This document shows, one piece after another, positions 17,510 through 27,555 of a stretch of 64,000 nt of DNA. The stretch spans positions 1 to 64,000 of the forward strand of contig NZ_SUHQ01000036.1 of the NCBI RefSeq assembly GCF_004962245.1, written 5' to 3'. The notes beneath the pieces were generated by a model. The model worked only from the letters and a program-made list of their open reading frames with translations. It did no database searches and was not told where the DNA came from. Within the stretch, counting starts at the first letter, position 1. The number at the start of each line of letters is the position of its first letter. Source of the DNA: Mesorhizobium sp. Lineage in GTDB: Bacteria; Pseudomonadota; Alphaproteobacteria; Rhizobiales; Rhizobiaceae. A program made the position numbers and the translations under genes.

Positions 17510-18489
17510 GCCGATCATCGCGCATTCTCGGGCTTGGCCATCATGCGCCCGCGCGCAAGGTGGAGAATCCGGAAATCGAAGATCGTCTCGGGCTTGAACC
17601 CGGCTGGATCGAGCGGCGCACCGGGATACGGTCGCGCTTCTGGGCAGCGGACGAAGACACGCTGTCGGCCCTTGCCGCGCACGCCGGCGACATGGCGCTG
17701 ACCAATGCCGGTATCGACCGCGGCGACATCGGCCTGCTGTTGCTCGCTACCTCCACACCCGATCATCTTCTGCCGCCAAGCGCGCCCCTGGTCGCACATC
17801 GGCTGGGACTAGGTCGCGCCGGCGCGATCGACCTGACCGGCGCTTGCGCCGGCTTCATCTATGCGCTGATGTTCGCCGACGGGTTCACTCGCCTGCATGG
17901 CAAAGCGAGCCTTGTCATTGCCGCCAACATCCTCAGCCGCCGCATCAATCCGGCCGAGCGCGCCAGCGCCGTGCTGTTTGCCGATGCCGCCGGCGCGGTG
18001 GTGATCGGTCCGTGCGATGACCCGGATCGAGGCATTCTCGGCGCTTCGGTGGATTCGGACGGCTCGCGTTACGGGCTGATCCAGATTCCTGCCGGTGGAA
18101 GCAACAATCCGTTCCATGGCGGCCTCGACCTCGAGCAGACCCGGATGACGATCACCGATGGCCGCGAAGTGTTCGCCAAGGCCGTGGAGATGATGACCGC
18201 CTGCTCGAGAGATGCGCTCACTGCTGCCCGACTGAGGCCGCAAGACCTCGATCGTTTCGTGCCGCATCAGGCCAATGCTCGCATTTTCGACGCGGTCGGC
18301 AGGAACCTCGGCATCACAGATCACTCGATGGTCAAGACGATCGCCGAATATGGCAACTCTTCCGCCGCGACGATCCCGCTCTCGTTGTCGCTCGCCCATC
18401 GGGCGCAGCCGTTTCGGCCTGGCGAGAAAGTCCTCTTGGCGGCAGCGGGTGCGGGTCTCAGCGGCGGCGCGCTTGTCGTGGGAATTTAG
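17506..18489 (+). CDS. bioZ: BioZ, KAS III-type enzyme for pimeloyl-ACP formation
   Basis: 327 residues, FabH-like beta-ketoacyl-ACP synthase III. Catalytic triad segments are present: Cys in DLTGACAGFIYAL, His in VPHQANARIFDAV and Asn in YGNSSAATIPLSL. N-terminal ERRTGIRSRFWA is typical of FabH. Last gene of the bio operon, overlapping bioA. Established knowledge is that M. loti bioZ provides the pimelate moiety in place of BioC/BioH, by extending a glutaryl thioester. No bioC/bioH/bioI/bioW is present in the window, which fits that role. A housekeeping FabH is unlikely in this position. Confidence 0.9.
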   Translation: MSRSSRILGLGHHAPARKVENPEIEDRLGLEPGWIERRTGIRSRFWAADEDTLSALAAHAGDMALTNAGIDRGDIGLLLLATSTPDHLLPPSAPLVAHRLGLGRAGAIDLTGACAGFIYALMFADGFTRLHGKASLVIAANILSRRINPAERASAVLFADAAGAVVIGPCDDPDRGILGASVDSDGSRYGLIQIPAGGSNNPFHGGLDLEQTRMTITDGREVFAKAVEMMTACSRDALTAARLRPQDLDRFVPHQANARIFDAVGRNLGITDHSMVKTIAEYGNSSAATIPLSLSLAHRAQPFRPGEKVLLAAAGAGLSGGALVVGI

Positions 18490-18662
18490 CAAAGCAACGC
18501 TTGCGCATAGGACTGCTCATGAATGAGACTATGAGAATGGCTCAATACGCAAATAGTCGCCGGCAAGCTCCATAGAGCTGGGTTCCGTGCGGTGCTCCGC
18601 GATGTCTAAGTATCGACCCACTTGCTCAAATCGCAGCGCTCATCGAAGGCCAGCAAAACCTC

Positions 18663-20306
18663 ATGCAGAGCGAAAATCCTCAACCGCCCGTTTCAAAGAC
18701 GCTCGCCCCATTTCGAAACAAGGTGTTTCGCTCAATTTGGACGGCCACCCAGATTTCCAGCCTCGGTTGGCTAGTGCAAACGGTCGCCATCAGTTGGCTT
18801 ATGGCAACGATTTCAGCGTCCGACCTTATGGTGGCTCTCGTCCAGGCCGCATCCACACTGCCGGTGTTCTTCCTCTCAGTTTTCGCCGGAGCCATTGCCG
18901 ACAACTTCAGCCGCCGGTGGGTGATGTTTGCGGGACACTGCCTGATAGCATCGGCGTCGATGACGCTGATGATTTCTGTGGGTCTGGGATTTGTCAGTCC
19001 TTGGCTGATTCTCGGGTTAGGTTTCCTGGCCGGCTGCGGCTTTGCCTTGAATGATCCGGCCTGGCACGCTTCGGTCGGCGATATCCTTCACAAACGCGAC
19101 ATTCCGGCCGCAGTGACGCTTATGTCCGTCGGATACAACATTGTGCGCAGCGTTGGTCCGGCCTTAGGGGGCGTGATCCTGGCCGTCTTTGGGCCGCTGG
19201 CCGCTTTCGCCTTGGCTGCGGTGAGTGATCTGGCGCCTATAAGCGCGATATGGCGCACCAAATGGGAGGTCCGCTCTTCGCCTCTCCCTCGTGAGAGAAT
19301 GACGACGGCAATTCATGACGGAGTGCGCTTTACGGCGATGTCTTTGGAGATCAGGGCAGCGACCGCCCGAGCAGCTCTTTTCGGATTGGCAAGCATCTCC
19401 ATTCTGGCGTTGCTCCCTCTCGTCGTCCGGGATCAGTTGAAGAGTGGGCCAATTGTCTACGGTATCTTATTGGCCGGCTTCGGCATGGGTGCTTTCATCG
19501 CGGGCATGGGCAACGGCTTCTTGAGGAAGGTCACGTCTCAAAACAGGCTGGTGGCCTTCGCCTCTGTGGCTTGTGCAGTCTGTTGCCTCTCCCTTGCCCT
19601 GACATCGTCGGTTCCTGTGGCGGCCATTTCGCTGGCGCTCGGCGGAGCGGGTTGGCTTGTCACCTGGACGGGCATTGACGTGTCGGTGCAGTTGGCAAGC
19701 CCAAGGTGGGTTGTAGGCCGCACGCTCTCCATTTACTACGCCTTGAGCGCAGGCGGTATGGCTGCTGGCAGCTGGATCTGGGGTTCTGTCGCGCAAAACT
19801 ATTCCTTGACCTCAGCATTGGAGGGCGCCGCGGGCGCTCTGTTGCTGGTTGCAGCAGCGGGGATCGTGTTGCCGGTCCGTCCCTGGGAAGAAACGGATCA
19901 AGAAAGTTCAGTTTTTCATCCGCCGGACGTGGCTCTCGATCTGAAACCCAGAAGTGGCCCTATCGTGGCCAAGGTCGAGTATTTGATATCGGAGGAAAAT
20001 ATCGAGGCCTTTCTGGGCTACATGCGCACGCGGCGACACGTCCAGAGCCGTGCCGGTGCACGAAACTGGACGCTCCAGCGAAATCTGCAAACACCGTCAC
20101 TTTGGACGGAGACATTCCGCACCCCCACCTGGATGGACTTTCTCCGCCTAAATCATCGACTCACCGCAGCAGATAAGGAGGTCGGCCAGCATCTCCTGTC
20201 ACTGCATGAAGGAGAGGTGCCTCCGCAGACAGTGCTTTCGATTGAACGAACGACCGAGGCAATTCGTACCCGTACCTCGACAATCTTTTCTCGTCCTCCA
20301 AGATGA
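18663..20306 (+). CDS. MFS transporter of the MFS_3/EntS type with C-terminal extension
   Basis: 547 residues. The first 405 or so residues hold about 11-12 hydrophobic helices, beginning FRSIWTATQISSLGWLVQTVAISWLM, with the MFS cytoplasmic loop ADNFSRRWVMFAGH between helices 2 and 3. This is the EntS-like exporter group. Residues about 440-540 form a soluble tail (VEYLISEENIEAFLGYMRTR...NLQTPSLWTETFRTPTWMDFLRL) also seen in this subfamily, related to antibiotic-biosynthesis-monooxygenase-like ferredoxin folds. It is likely a drug or siderophore exporter; substrate unknown. It follows bioZ by 173 bases and may have its own promoter. Confidence 0.85.
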   Translation: MQSENPQPPVSKTLAPFRNKVFRSIWTATQISSLGWLVQTVAISWLMATISASDLMVALVQAASTLPVFFLSVFAGAIADNFSRRWVMFAGHCLIASASMTLMISVGLGFVSPWLILGLGFLAGCGFALNDPAWHASVGDILHKRDIPAAVTLMSVGYNIVRSVGPALGGVILAVFGPLAAFALAAVSDLAPISAIWRTKWEVRSSPLPRERMTTAIHDGVRFTAMSLEIRAATARAALFGLASISILALLPLVVRDQLKSGPIVYGILLAGFGMGAFIAGMGNGFLRKVTSQNRLVAFASVACAVCCLSLALTSSVPVAAISLALGGAGWLVTWTGIDVSVQLASPRWVVGRTLSIYYALSAGGMAAGSWIWGSVAQNYSLTSALEGAAGALLLVAAAGIVLPVRPWEETDQESSVFHPPDVALDLKPRSGPIVAKVEYLISEENIEAFLGYMRTRRHVQSRAGARNWTLQRNLQTPSLWTETFRTPTWMDFLRLNHRLTAADKEVGQHLLSLHEGEVPPQTVLSIERTTEAIRTRTSTIFSRPPR

Positions 20307-20536
20307 CGCCATCAAGCTGCTATCCAGGGACAGGGTGGATCACCGGTGCTTTGCAGAGCACAGCCTCACGCCGAGAGCAGCGTGCTCCGAGTTGTGCGAT
20401 CGAGCGCACCCAGGCGAGATGATGATGAACGCGGCGTCAAGTGGAGTCCCCTGCATGCGCTTGCGGAGTCTTCTGCGAGAGCCCATGCCGACGAGCGCCA
20501 AACAAGGTCTGATGCCTTCGGAGTCGTGGCCTCAAC

Positions 20537-21866
20537 TCATCGATTCGCGAGAAAAGCATCGAATGCAGCAGCAACGGCGCGAACAACAAAGCGGTGCTCC
20601 GGCCGCACGCGGATGAAGCCGTTTTCGACGTCCACGATCCCCTCCTCAGCCAGCGTCACCAAACGCTCAACTGAATCGAGAAAACGAGCTGGTTCGATTT
20701 CGTGGGCGGCACAGATGGTCGGCACGTCGGCCTCCAAATCGCACATCAGTCGCTCGATGATTGCTGCGCGCACCCGGTCATCGTCGGTCAGCCGGTGGCC
20801 CTTTGATGTCGCCAGACGTCCACTTGCGATGTGCCGGGCGTAAGAATCCCGTGTTACTTCGTTCTGAACGTACCCCTCGCCGACTCGGCCAATAGCCGAC
20901 GCGCCGAAGCCGATCACGGTTTTGCAAGTATCGGCCGAGTATCCCAGCGAATTACGCCGCAGGCGCCCGGTCTTCTGCGCTAGCGCGAGTTCGTCGTCCG
21001 GCAGAGCGAAATGATCGAGCCCGATCTCCCGGTAGCCGGCGCCAACCAGTGTCTCGGCGACAGCTGCAGCCTGTTCGGCGCGAACATCGCCGTCCGGTAG
21101 ACCTGCCTGCTCGATTAGGCGCTGATTCTTTATCACGGAAGGAATATGCGCGTAGCCGAACACCGCAAACCGGTTGGGGCGCATGGCGACCGCAGCCATC
21201 GCGGTCTGGATGGCAGGACTGCACAGTCTGTTTCGGGAGACCGAAGATGAGATCGAAGTTGATATGGCCAACGCCATGCCGGCGGAGATTTTCGACGGCA
21301 GCGGCCGTCTGCACCTTACTCTGGATCCGATTGATCGCCTTTTGCACATCGGGATCAAAGCTCTGCACGCAGATGCTCGCGCGGTTGACACCGGTAGCTG
21401 CCAAGGCTTCGGCCATTTCCGGTGTGAACGTTCGGGGATCGATCTCCACGGCGATCGCAGCAGTTTTGCTGAAAGCGAAGTGGCGGCGTAGAAATTCCAT
21501 CAGCGCCAAGTGCTCGGCTGGCCCGATAAGGTGAGGCGTTCCGCCACCGAAATGCACATCGCTCACCGGCAGCCCTTGCCGAACTTGCTCCGACACCAAA
21601 CTGATCTCCTGACGCAGCACCGCCAAATAATTAAGGATCGGGCCGTTGCGACGGGTGACGGCGGTAGGGAAGCCGCAATACCAGCACATGGATCGGCAAA
21701 ACGGAATGTGGAAATAGAGCGACACCGATTCGTCGGCCGGGAGGCCCCCCAGCCATTCCTCATAATCGTCAGCACCAACCGCCGCAGAGAAGTCTGGCAC
21801 AGTCGGATAGATGGTATACCAAGGCGGCCGGGGGTCCCGGTACTTTGTCAGGATTGAGGTGTGCAA
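20537..21866 (-). pseudogene. hemN: hemN-type oxygen-independent coproporphyrinogen III oxidase, frameshifted
   Basis: The upstream part (from 21866) reads PPWYTIYPTVPDFSAAVG, then the radical-SAM motif HIPFCRSMCWYCGFPT, FGGGTPHLI and NFDLIFGLPKQTV. The downstream part (to 20537) continues in another frame with MAAVAMRPNRFAVFGYAHIP, EIGLDHFALPDDELA, NSLGYSADTCKTVIGFGASAIG and a normal C-terminus. The break lies at about 21211-21220, consistent with one extra base (or two missing). Both halves are otherwise complete, so inactivation is recent or it is a sequencing error. HemN serves anaerobic haem synthesis, relevant to microaerobic bacteroids. Confidence 0.9.
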
Positions 21867-21924
21867 GGAGCTGTCGTCCCACGTCGCTGATCCATCATTC
21901 TTTCGTTGCGCGCTCGTCCTGTCT

Positions 21925-21938
21925 CTGACCTAAGTCAG
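21925..21938 (-). promoter_or_regulatory. FNR/FixK-like box before hemN
   Basis: CTGACCTAAGTCAG is a perfect inverted repeat (CTGAC-N4-GTCAG), one base per arm away from the anaerobox pattern TTGA(T/C)-N4-(A/G)TCAA. It is centred about 65 bases upstream of the hemN start, the expected place for FixK/FnrN control of hemN in rhizobia. Confidence 0.5.
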
Positions 21939-22361
21939 TGCGTCCCGCTTTCTCCGCGTTTTCAAGGCGGAGGCGGCGATGTCGCAGTCTCGCTTGGACA
22001 GGACGGTATCAACCGAGCGCGCGTGCCATGGTCCGCCTGAGGTGATGGTGCGGTGCCGCATTCAACGTTTGAGTACGTGACGCCGACGCAGTGTGCTTGA
22101 GGCGTCTGCGGAAGAACTTTGCAATGCGAAATTCATGTCCGACGCCAAACGTCGCAACGCACCTGTCAAGCCTCGTTCAGACGCCATCCAGGTCCAGCCA
22201 GCGGCCTTCCCTGCCGGCCGAAAAACCATACCGGCTTTAGCCACCGAGACGCTCTAAAGCTGACGTCCGCTCATTTGATGAAAGGAAGGCGCCGCTAGGG
22301 GGTGCACAAGGCTCCCCAGCTTGACGTCGCTTCGAGCGATGAGCGGCGGTGTGGCTTGTCG
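21939..22361. other. no convincing gene
   Basis: About 420 bases between the hemN promoter region and the end of the leftward membrane-protein gene. Only short frames without recognisable domains. Confidence 0.45.
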
Positions 22362-22775
22362 TCAAGCGCCGGGCAGCGTGCCCCCTACCGATATCCCGAA
22401 AAGATCGACCAAGATCGCCATCCCGACGCCACACGCGGTCTGGATGAGGCCGACCATGAAAATGCGATTGGCGCGTTCGTAGATGGGGCGGCGCAAGGAA
22501 CTCATGTCGAGCAGCATGGACAGCGCTCTCATCTGCAGTGCGATGCCGAGCAGGATCGGCACTACGGCGAACAGATCGTAGAGTTGCCATGGCAAGGGGT
22601 TCGCCGCCCAATGAGTGAGGAAGCCGAGCGAAAAGGCAAGCAGGATACCCACGGCAGTGATTGTGCCGTTGCGGAAAATGGTCTCGATCAGTTCTTCCTT
22701 CGGATCGTGCTCGTCCAAGCGGCTTCCTTTCGTTGCTCTTTCCGTCGAGACTAAGTTCTCGAGAATGCTGTTCAT
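22362..22775 (-). CDS. small integral membrane protein, function unknown
   Basis: 137 residues from ATG 22775. After a charged N-terminus (residues 1-35) there are three to four hydrophobic stretches: GTITAVGILLAFSLGFLTHW, YDLFAVVPILLGIALQMRAL and FMVGLIQTACGVGMAILVDL. Basic loops (SSLRRPIYERANR) sit between them. The layout fits a small inner-membrane protein; I do not recognise a named family. Monocistronic. Confidence 0.7.
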   Translation of the reverse strand: MNSILENLVSTERATKGSRLDEHDPKEELIETIFRNGTITAVGILLAFSLGFLTHWAANPLPWQLYDLFAVVPILLGIALQMRALSMLLDMSSLRRPIYERANRIFMVGLIQTACGVGMAILVDLFGISVGGTLPGA

Positions 22776-23397
22776 CGCCAATTACTCGAGGCGAGCCGTA
22801 GGCAACCGTTTCAGGGTGCGATCCCTTCTCGCTATCGGCCGCGCAATGTACCTGCACGCTTACAGCGGCGAAAAGGTGCTTCGGCCACCATGCGACACAT
22901 CGGACGTGGACGCCCTCTGTTCCTGGCGCAGCCCTTGCGGACCGCACGCGCGCAGTAATCCTTCTCGGTAGCGCATGAAGCGGCCTCCGTTGCGGTCAGA
23001 CGGGAAGCCGTCGCTGTTAAACGAGACTGTCACATATCGAACATGGCGAACCGTGTCGCACATTGCTTTTCGCAGTGACCCTCAAAAAAAGTGATTCCAG
23101 CGAGACGAAGGCGCGTCGGCCCAATTTTGGTGTCGGCCGCATCTACGCTTCAGGTTGGCATGTCGCTTGCTGCTCTATTCCGAGGCTGCAGCGGTCTGAC
23201 CGGAGTGTTTCACATATAAACGATAATGAATCTCCTAGCAGAAAACACTATTATAAGTACATGTGGCTTTTTACGCTGGCTAAACTCTCGTGTCCAGCGC
23301 TTTGGAGTCCAACCATTGGAGACCACACGCACAAAATTCAGATGAACAGCTTGCTCTTACGCCTACATCCTTTTTAATCCTTCATGGAGATCTAGAT
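22776..23397. other. long intergenic region before the porin gene
   Basis: About 620 bases. No convincing ORF. The AT-rich part near 23215-23265 is a plausible porin promoter and leader. The long untranslated stretch is usual for rhizobial porin genes. Confidence 0.4.
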
Positions 23398-24537
23398 ATG
23401 TACATCAAGAGTCCACTTCTCGGCTTAACTGCTCTGATGGCCGCTTCCGTCGTTCGAGCAGCTGGCGCCGAGCGGGAACCGGCCGAGTACATCAAGATCT
23501 GCGACGTCCTCGGCTCGGGGTATTCCTATATTCCCAACACCGAGACCTGCCTGCGCATCGGCGGCTATGTCCGTTATGATATCGGCCTGGGTGATGTCCG
23601 ATCGTACGACAGCGCAAGAACCTCGGATGTGAGAACTGGCGAGGAGCAAGGCACTTGGCGAAACAACACACGCTTCACGTTTAAAACTTGGAGCGGCCAG
23701 CAGACCGAGCTCGGCGCGTTGACGACCTATACCGAAACCCACGTGAATTTTGGCAATAGCGCTAACTCGCGTGACAGTCCTCAGAACTATGATTTCAACA
23801 GCGGCCTCGCACTGGCTTCTGCCTGGGTCGAGCTGGGGGGCCTGCGAGTTGGCAAGGACGGGTCGGCCTTCGATACGTTTGTAAGCTACGCTGGCAACGT
23901 TCTCGATAGTATGCTCGTTCGGTCGGCCGGCTTCGACACCAACGTGGCTCAGTACTACTTCGACGCCGGCAACGGCATTTCGACCGTGATTTCGCTCGAA
24001 CAAGGATCGGGCTCAGCCGGTACTATCGACAGCTATATTCCGCACGTTGTCGCCGGCTTGAAATACACGCAAGGCTGGGGCTCGATCACCGGCGTCGCGG
24101 CTTATGACAGCAACTACGAAGCTTTGGCCGGCAAGATCCGTGTCGACGTCGCTGTCACAAACCAGCTGTCGCTGTTTGGACTGTTCGGCTACGGTTCCAA
24201 TGGCAGTCTCAACGAGGACTCAAACGGCGCAATCGCCAATCATGTGCGCGGCTCGTACAAAATCTGGAACGGCCAGTGGGCTTTCTGGGCGGGCGCCACC
24301 TACGAGTTTGACGAGAAAACTTCGTTCAACTTTCAGGTCTCGAGTGATCAGCTCAAGAATTCTGGTTTGGCTGCAAACGTCGTCTATATGGTCGTTCCTG
24401 GCTTCACGGTCACAGCCGAGGTCGATTACGACCACTACGGCAACTTTGGCGTCGGCCCTGCCGACCCTACCACCGTCAAGGGCACGAGCAAGCCGAACAG
24501 CGTCGGCGGCATTCTCCGCTTCCAACGCTCATTTTGA
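23398..24537 (+). CDS. outer-membrane porin, Porin_2 (rhizobial RopA-like) family
   Basis: 379 residues from ATG 23398 (GGAGA 7-11 bases upstream). It has a signal peptide (MYIKSPLLGLTALMAASVVRAAGA, cut near residue 24). Then follows the family opening EYIKICDVLGSGYSYIPNTETCLRIGGYVRYDI, with the two conserved cysteines. The body is a series of amphipathic strands rich in Gly, Asn and aromatic residues. It ends GGILRFQRSF, with the C-terminal Phe needed for outer-membrane assembly. It should form a 16-stranded trimeric diffusion channel. Monocistronic. Confidence 0.92.
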   Translation: MYIKSPLLGLTALMAASVVRAAGAEREPAEYIKICDVLGSGYSYIPNTETCLRIGGYVRYDIGLGDVRSYDSARTSDVRTGEEQGTWRNNTRFTFKTWSGQQTELGALTTYTETHVNFGNSANSRDSPQNYDFNSGLALASAWVELGGLRVGKDGSAFDTFVSYAGNVLDSMLVRSAGFDTNVAQYYFDAGNGISTVISLEQGSGSAGTIDSYIPHVVAGLKYTQGWGSITGVAAYDSNYEALAGKIRVDVAVTNQLSLFGLFGYGSNGSLNEDSNGAIANHVRGSYKIWNGQWAFWAGATYEFDEKTSFNFQVSSDQLKNSGLAANVVYMVVPGFTVTAEVDYDHYGNFGVGPADPTTVKGTSKPNSVGGILRFQRSF

Positions 24538-24551
24538 AATCTCTCCAGCCG

Positions 24552-24705
24552 CGAGCATCTCTGGCAAAGGCACTTGCCTCGACAACGCACGCATAGAGAG
24601 CTTCTTTCGCCATCCTTGAAGTCTGCATCGACCGTCCACGGCCCATCGTACCAACTTGAGACTGAAAGGGGTGAGCCCTGTGTAATACAGCCTAGCCCTT
24701 GACCT
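24552..24705 (+). pseudogene. remnant of an IS3-family transposase (OrfB C-terminus)
   Basis: Translation gives ISGKGTCLDNARIESFF, matching the IS3-group signature SRKGN-x-x-DNA-x-x-ESFF with the last catalytic Glu. A second piece, RTNLRLKGVSPV, corresponds to the C-terminal R-x-x-x-x-LKGLSPVEYR motif, followed by a stop. About 20 residues between the two pieces are missing. Only a scar of the element is left. Confidence 0.75.
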
Positions 24706-25026
24706 GCCCAATGAACCGGCCAGGGGTGGTCAGTTCAAATTCGGGGCCGTTTAGAGGGCAGTGTGAGGCCGTGTCAGGTAAGTGCCACTGCTATGTCGGG
24801 ACCGCGACACGCCTGTCGCTGTGGATGGCTGGAATTGCCCTTCGCGGCGCCATTCATTCTCTCAACATTTACGTGATAATGCACGCTTAGTCCGATCCGC
24901 GTGGCAGCACCCATCCTAGCTCGCTATCGGGTGGCCTTAAACCTGAACAGCTCCATCGTCGCGGCTGCTGCCGAAGCAGGAGCAATCACAGGGACCCGCA
25001 CTGGTGCTTGTCAGCCGTCTGACCCG

Positions 25027-26898
25027 CTACTTCGTCTTAGGAAGAGCATTGTCTTTGCCAAAAGCCGGCCAGTATTTCGAGATTGCCAGTGTGGCGCCGG
25101 CTGAAGAGAAATGACCATAGTCGAAATACATAAACTCTCCTCTGTCGGAATAGGGGCAGCGTCCTGCGCTGCACAGGAATTTCAGCGGATCGATGAATGT
25201 GGCGCCTTTGGTAAATGAGCGCACACGTTCGTTGATGCCGGGGTCCATCGCCATCGGCCAGGACGTATCGTCCAGATTTTGGCGCTTGGCGAAGAACGCA
25301 ATTTTCCGGACGTCAGTTGGGAACTGCGGAGACTGGCCGATGACAAACACGCGCACGCCCAGGGCACGAAGCGTATCGATTGTTTGCTGAAGACCGTCGA
25401 AGCCTCTGACCTCATAGTCACTCCATTTACCGCTGAGGATAACCGTCTTGATGTCCGCTTCCAAGATGATGTCCAAGGCCTTGCGATTGAACCGGACACA
25501 ATCAAGACGAGCGTAAGAGTAGTAAGAGAGTATCGGCGGGCAGCCGGCGTACGTATATTCCACGATGTTCGCCTGCAACCGATTTATGTTAGCACCCAGG
25601 CCGGAAACATAGTGCGCGGCGAAGGAGTCGCCCCACAAAAAAACCGTTGTTGGAAAACCGCGAGTGCGCGTGCAATCCTCCATATTCCAGCTTTCGATCC
25701 GGCTGGTGCCCTCGTTGAAACAGATGCCATTCCTCCAGTCCCCGACGGAAATGCGCCGCTGGACATAGTCCGGAAACCGTTGCGGAAAGCCGTTGCCGAG
25801 CGCCCCCGCCGCTCCGCCGGCACAAAGAACAACGATCGCGAGCGCTGAAAAGGCAAAGATAGGCCCCGGGGCGGTGAAGGCCCTCTTCTGTCGAAACGGC
25901 TGCTCTACAAACTTCCAGGAGAATGCAGCCAATGCGAGGCTTGCTACCAACATCGCACCGGTCATCAAAGGATCGAGTTTTTGGAACGAAAGATAATGCG
26001 CGAACGCATTGAGCGGCCAGTGAACAAGATACAAAGAATACGAGATGAGCCCAATCCAGACCAGCGGCCGGACTTCGAGCATGCGGCTGGCGACCGTCGA
26101 GGGGGAATTTTGGCCAACATAGATCAGAAGGGCCGTTCCGATGCATGGATACAAGGCGTTGTAGCCTGGGAACGGGTCGCTCTCCGAAAGCGCGAAGAAC
26201 CCGATGGCGAGAAGGCCAAATCCGGCCAACCCCACCGACTCCATCAGGAATCTGTTGCCCAACGGCGGGGGGCGTTTGAGCATGAGCAGGGCGCCCAACA
26301 TGAGTTCCCAGATTCGGGTCGGCAGCAGATAGAATCCGGCGGTGGGCGCCAGCGATGTCGCCATCACCGCCATTACGAAGCTGCAGAGAATTATCGGAAG
26401 AAGTGTCGTCAGCCAGCGCTTCCCGATGTAGCGATAGATTAGGAACATCAGGATTGGGGCGAAGATGTAGTACTGCTCCTCTACGGAAAGCGACCAGGTG
26501 TGCAACAGTGGTCGAAGCGCGGCATCGATCGAGAAGTAACTTGACGTTTTCCAGAAAAAAACGTTCGACCAGAAGGTCGAGGCAGCTATGATGCTAAGAC
26601 CGAATTCGCGCAGATCCGATGGCAGAAGAATGAACAATGCGGCAATGCAGGTGAGAAGCATCACAAAGACGAGAGCCGGCAGAATGCGCCGGGCACGGCG
26701 CCAGTAGAAGTTGACGATCGAAAATTGGCCGCGTTCAAGGTCATCCAAGAGGCTTCCGCTGATAAGGTAGCCGGAGATGACGAAGAAGATATCAACCCCG
26801 CTAAAGCCACCCGGGATCGCCGAAATTCCGAAATGAAAGAGTACGACCGGAAGTACAGCAACAGCCCTAAGGCCCGCGATATCGCGCCTATATTGCAT
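25027..26898 (-). CDS. OafA/YrhL-type acyltransferase 3 with C-terminal SGNH domain
   Basis: 623 residues. Residues 1-340 are the acyltransferase-3 membrane domain, with ten or so helices. It starts YRRDIAGLRAVAVLPVVLFH with the R-x(5)-V-x-x-V-x-x-FH pattern, then GGFSGVDIFFVISGYLIS and SLSVEEQYY. After about residue 380 comes a periplasmic SGNH hydrolase-like domain with LWGDSFAAHY (block I, Ser) and the C-terminal DYGHFS (Asp-x-x-His). Such proteins O-acetylate surface polysaccharides. The gene stands alone and reads toward the porin. It may modify symbiotic surface polysaccharide. Confidence 0.9.
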   Translation of the reverse strand: MQYRRDIAGLRAVAVLPVVLFHFGISAIPGGFSGVDIFFVISGYLISGSLLDDLERGQFSIVNFYWRRARRILPALVFVMLLTCIAALFILLPSDLREFGLSIIAASTFWSNVFFWKTSSYFSIDAALRPLLHTWSLSVEEQYYIFAPILMFLIYRYIGKRWLTTLLPIILCSFVMAVMATSLAPTAGFYLLPTRIWELMLGALLMLKRPPPLGNRFLMESVGLAGFGLLAIGFFALSESDPFPGYNALYPCIGTALLIYVGQNSPSTVASRMLEVRPLVWIGLISYSLYLVHWPLNAFAHYLSFQKLDPLMTGAMLVASLALAAFSWKFVEQPFRQKRAFTAPGPIFAFSALAIVVLCAGGAAGALGNGFPQRFPDYVQRRISVGDWRNGICFNEGTSRIESWNMEDCTRTRGFPTTVFLWGDSFAAHYVSGLGANINRLQANIVEYTYAGCPPILSYYSYARLDCVRFNRKALDIILEADIKTVILSGKWSDYEVRGFDGLQQTIDTLRALGVRVFVIGQSPQFPTDVRKIAFFAKRQNLDDTSWPMAMDPGINERVRSFTKGATFIDPLKFLCSAGRCPYSDRGEFMYFDYGHFSSAGATLAISKYWPAFGKDNALPKTK

Positions 26899-26982
26899 CC
26901 AGCGGTTCCTTTGATTTTAGATCAGGACGAGATTGGAAGCTTTCAATCTCCGGTAGGAGTGCTGCCAAGATAAGGGCCGGTA

Positions 26983-27546
26983 TCAGCCACCTTTATCCGT
27001 CCCGAACGTTCTGTAAGTGGCAACTGGTACAGAAGCACGATCGCCATCGCCGGACTTGACGGCCTGATTGTCGAGCAGATCGCGCGGATCGTTGACCATC
27101 ACGGCCAGGTTAAATCCTGTCGAACAACCAAGCGGCTGTTTGAAGGATTCTTCATTGGGTAAGGCACCATATGAGGGACAGACCGGCGGACGGGCGTGAT
27201 AGACAATCGCCTCAATTCGCACTGAGCCGGCGTCGTGTTGATCGAGCAATTGAATGTTGTCTGCTTCGATTGCCAACTGCCTGGCCTGATGGGCTACCCC
27301 TGCGCTGAGCTGGGGCGAACCGCTGATGAGGAGGTGGAGGGCATCGAATCGGCCGCGACTGGCCTTGTTTAGGAAATCACGCAAACGCTGCCGTTCGGAA
27401 GCGCGCAGGCTTTGCAACGTCAGGAGGGTGGTCTCCTCTCGGACAAGCATTGATGCCGATGGTTCGACATCAACTGGCGTAGTGCTTGTGCAGCCACTTA
27501 CGCTTGGTGCCAGAGCGACAAAGAGGACTATAAAACGCAACATCAT
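26983..27546 (-). CDS. Y4xK-like lipoprotein linked to the T3SS regulator locus
   Basis: 187 residues, ending a ttsI-rhcC2 operon with 9 bases of spacing. The N-terminus has a lipoprotein signal peptide: a hydrophobic stretch then SVSGC, the Cys at residue 19. The mature part is rich in Leu and Gln and resembles CpaD-type pilus lipoproteins (SERQRLRDFL, GCSTGFNLAVMVNDPRDLLDN). The order ttsI-secretin-lipoprotein equals y4xI-y4xJ-y4xK of Rhizobium sp. NGR234. Role in secretion unproven. Confidence 0.75.
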   Translation of the reverse strand: MMLRFIVLFVALAPSVSGCTSTTPVDVEPSASMLVREETTLLTLQSLRASERQRLRDFLNKASRGRFDALHLLISGSPQLSAGVAHQARQLAIEADNIQLLDQHDAGSVRIEAIVYHARPPVCPSYGALPNEESFKQPLGCSTGFNLAVMVNDPRDLLDNQAVKSGDGDRASVPVATYRTFGTDKGG

Positions 27547-27555
27547 TGGACGACA

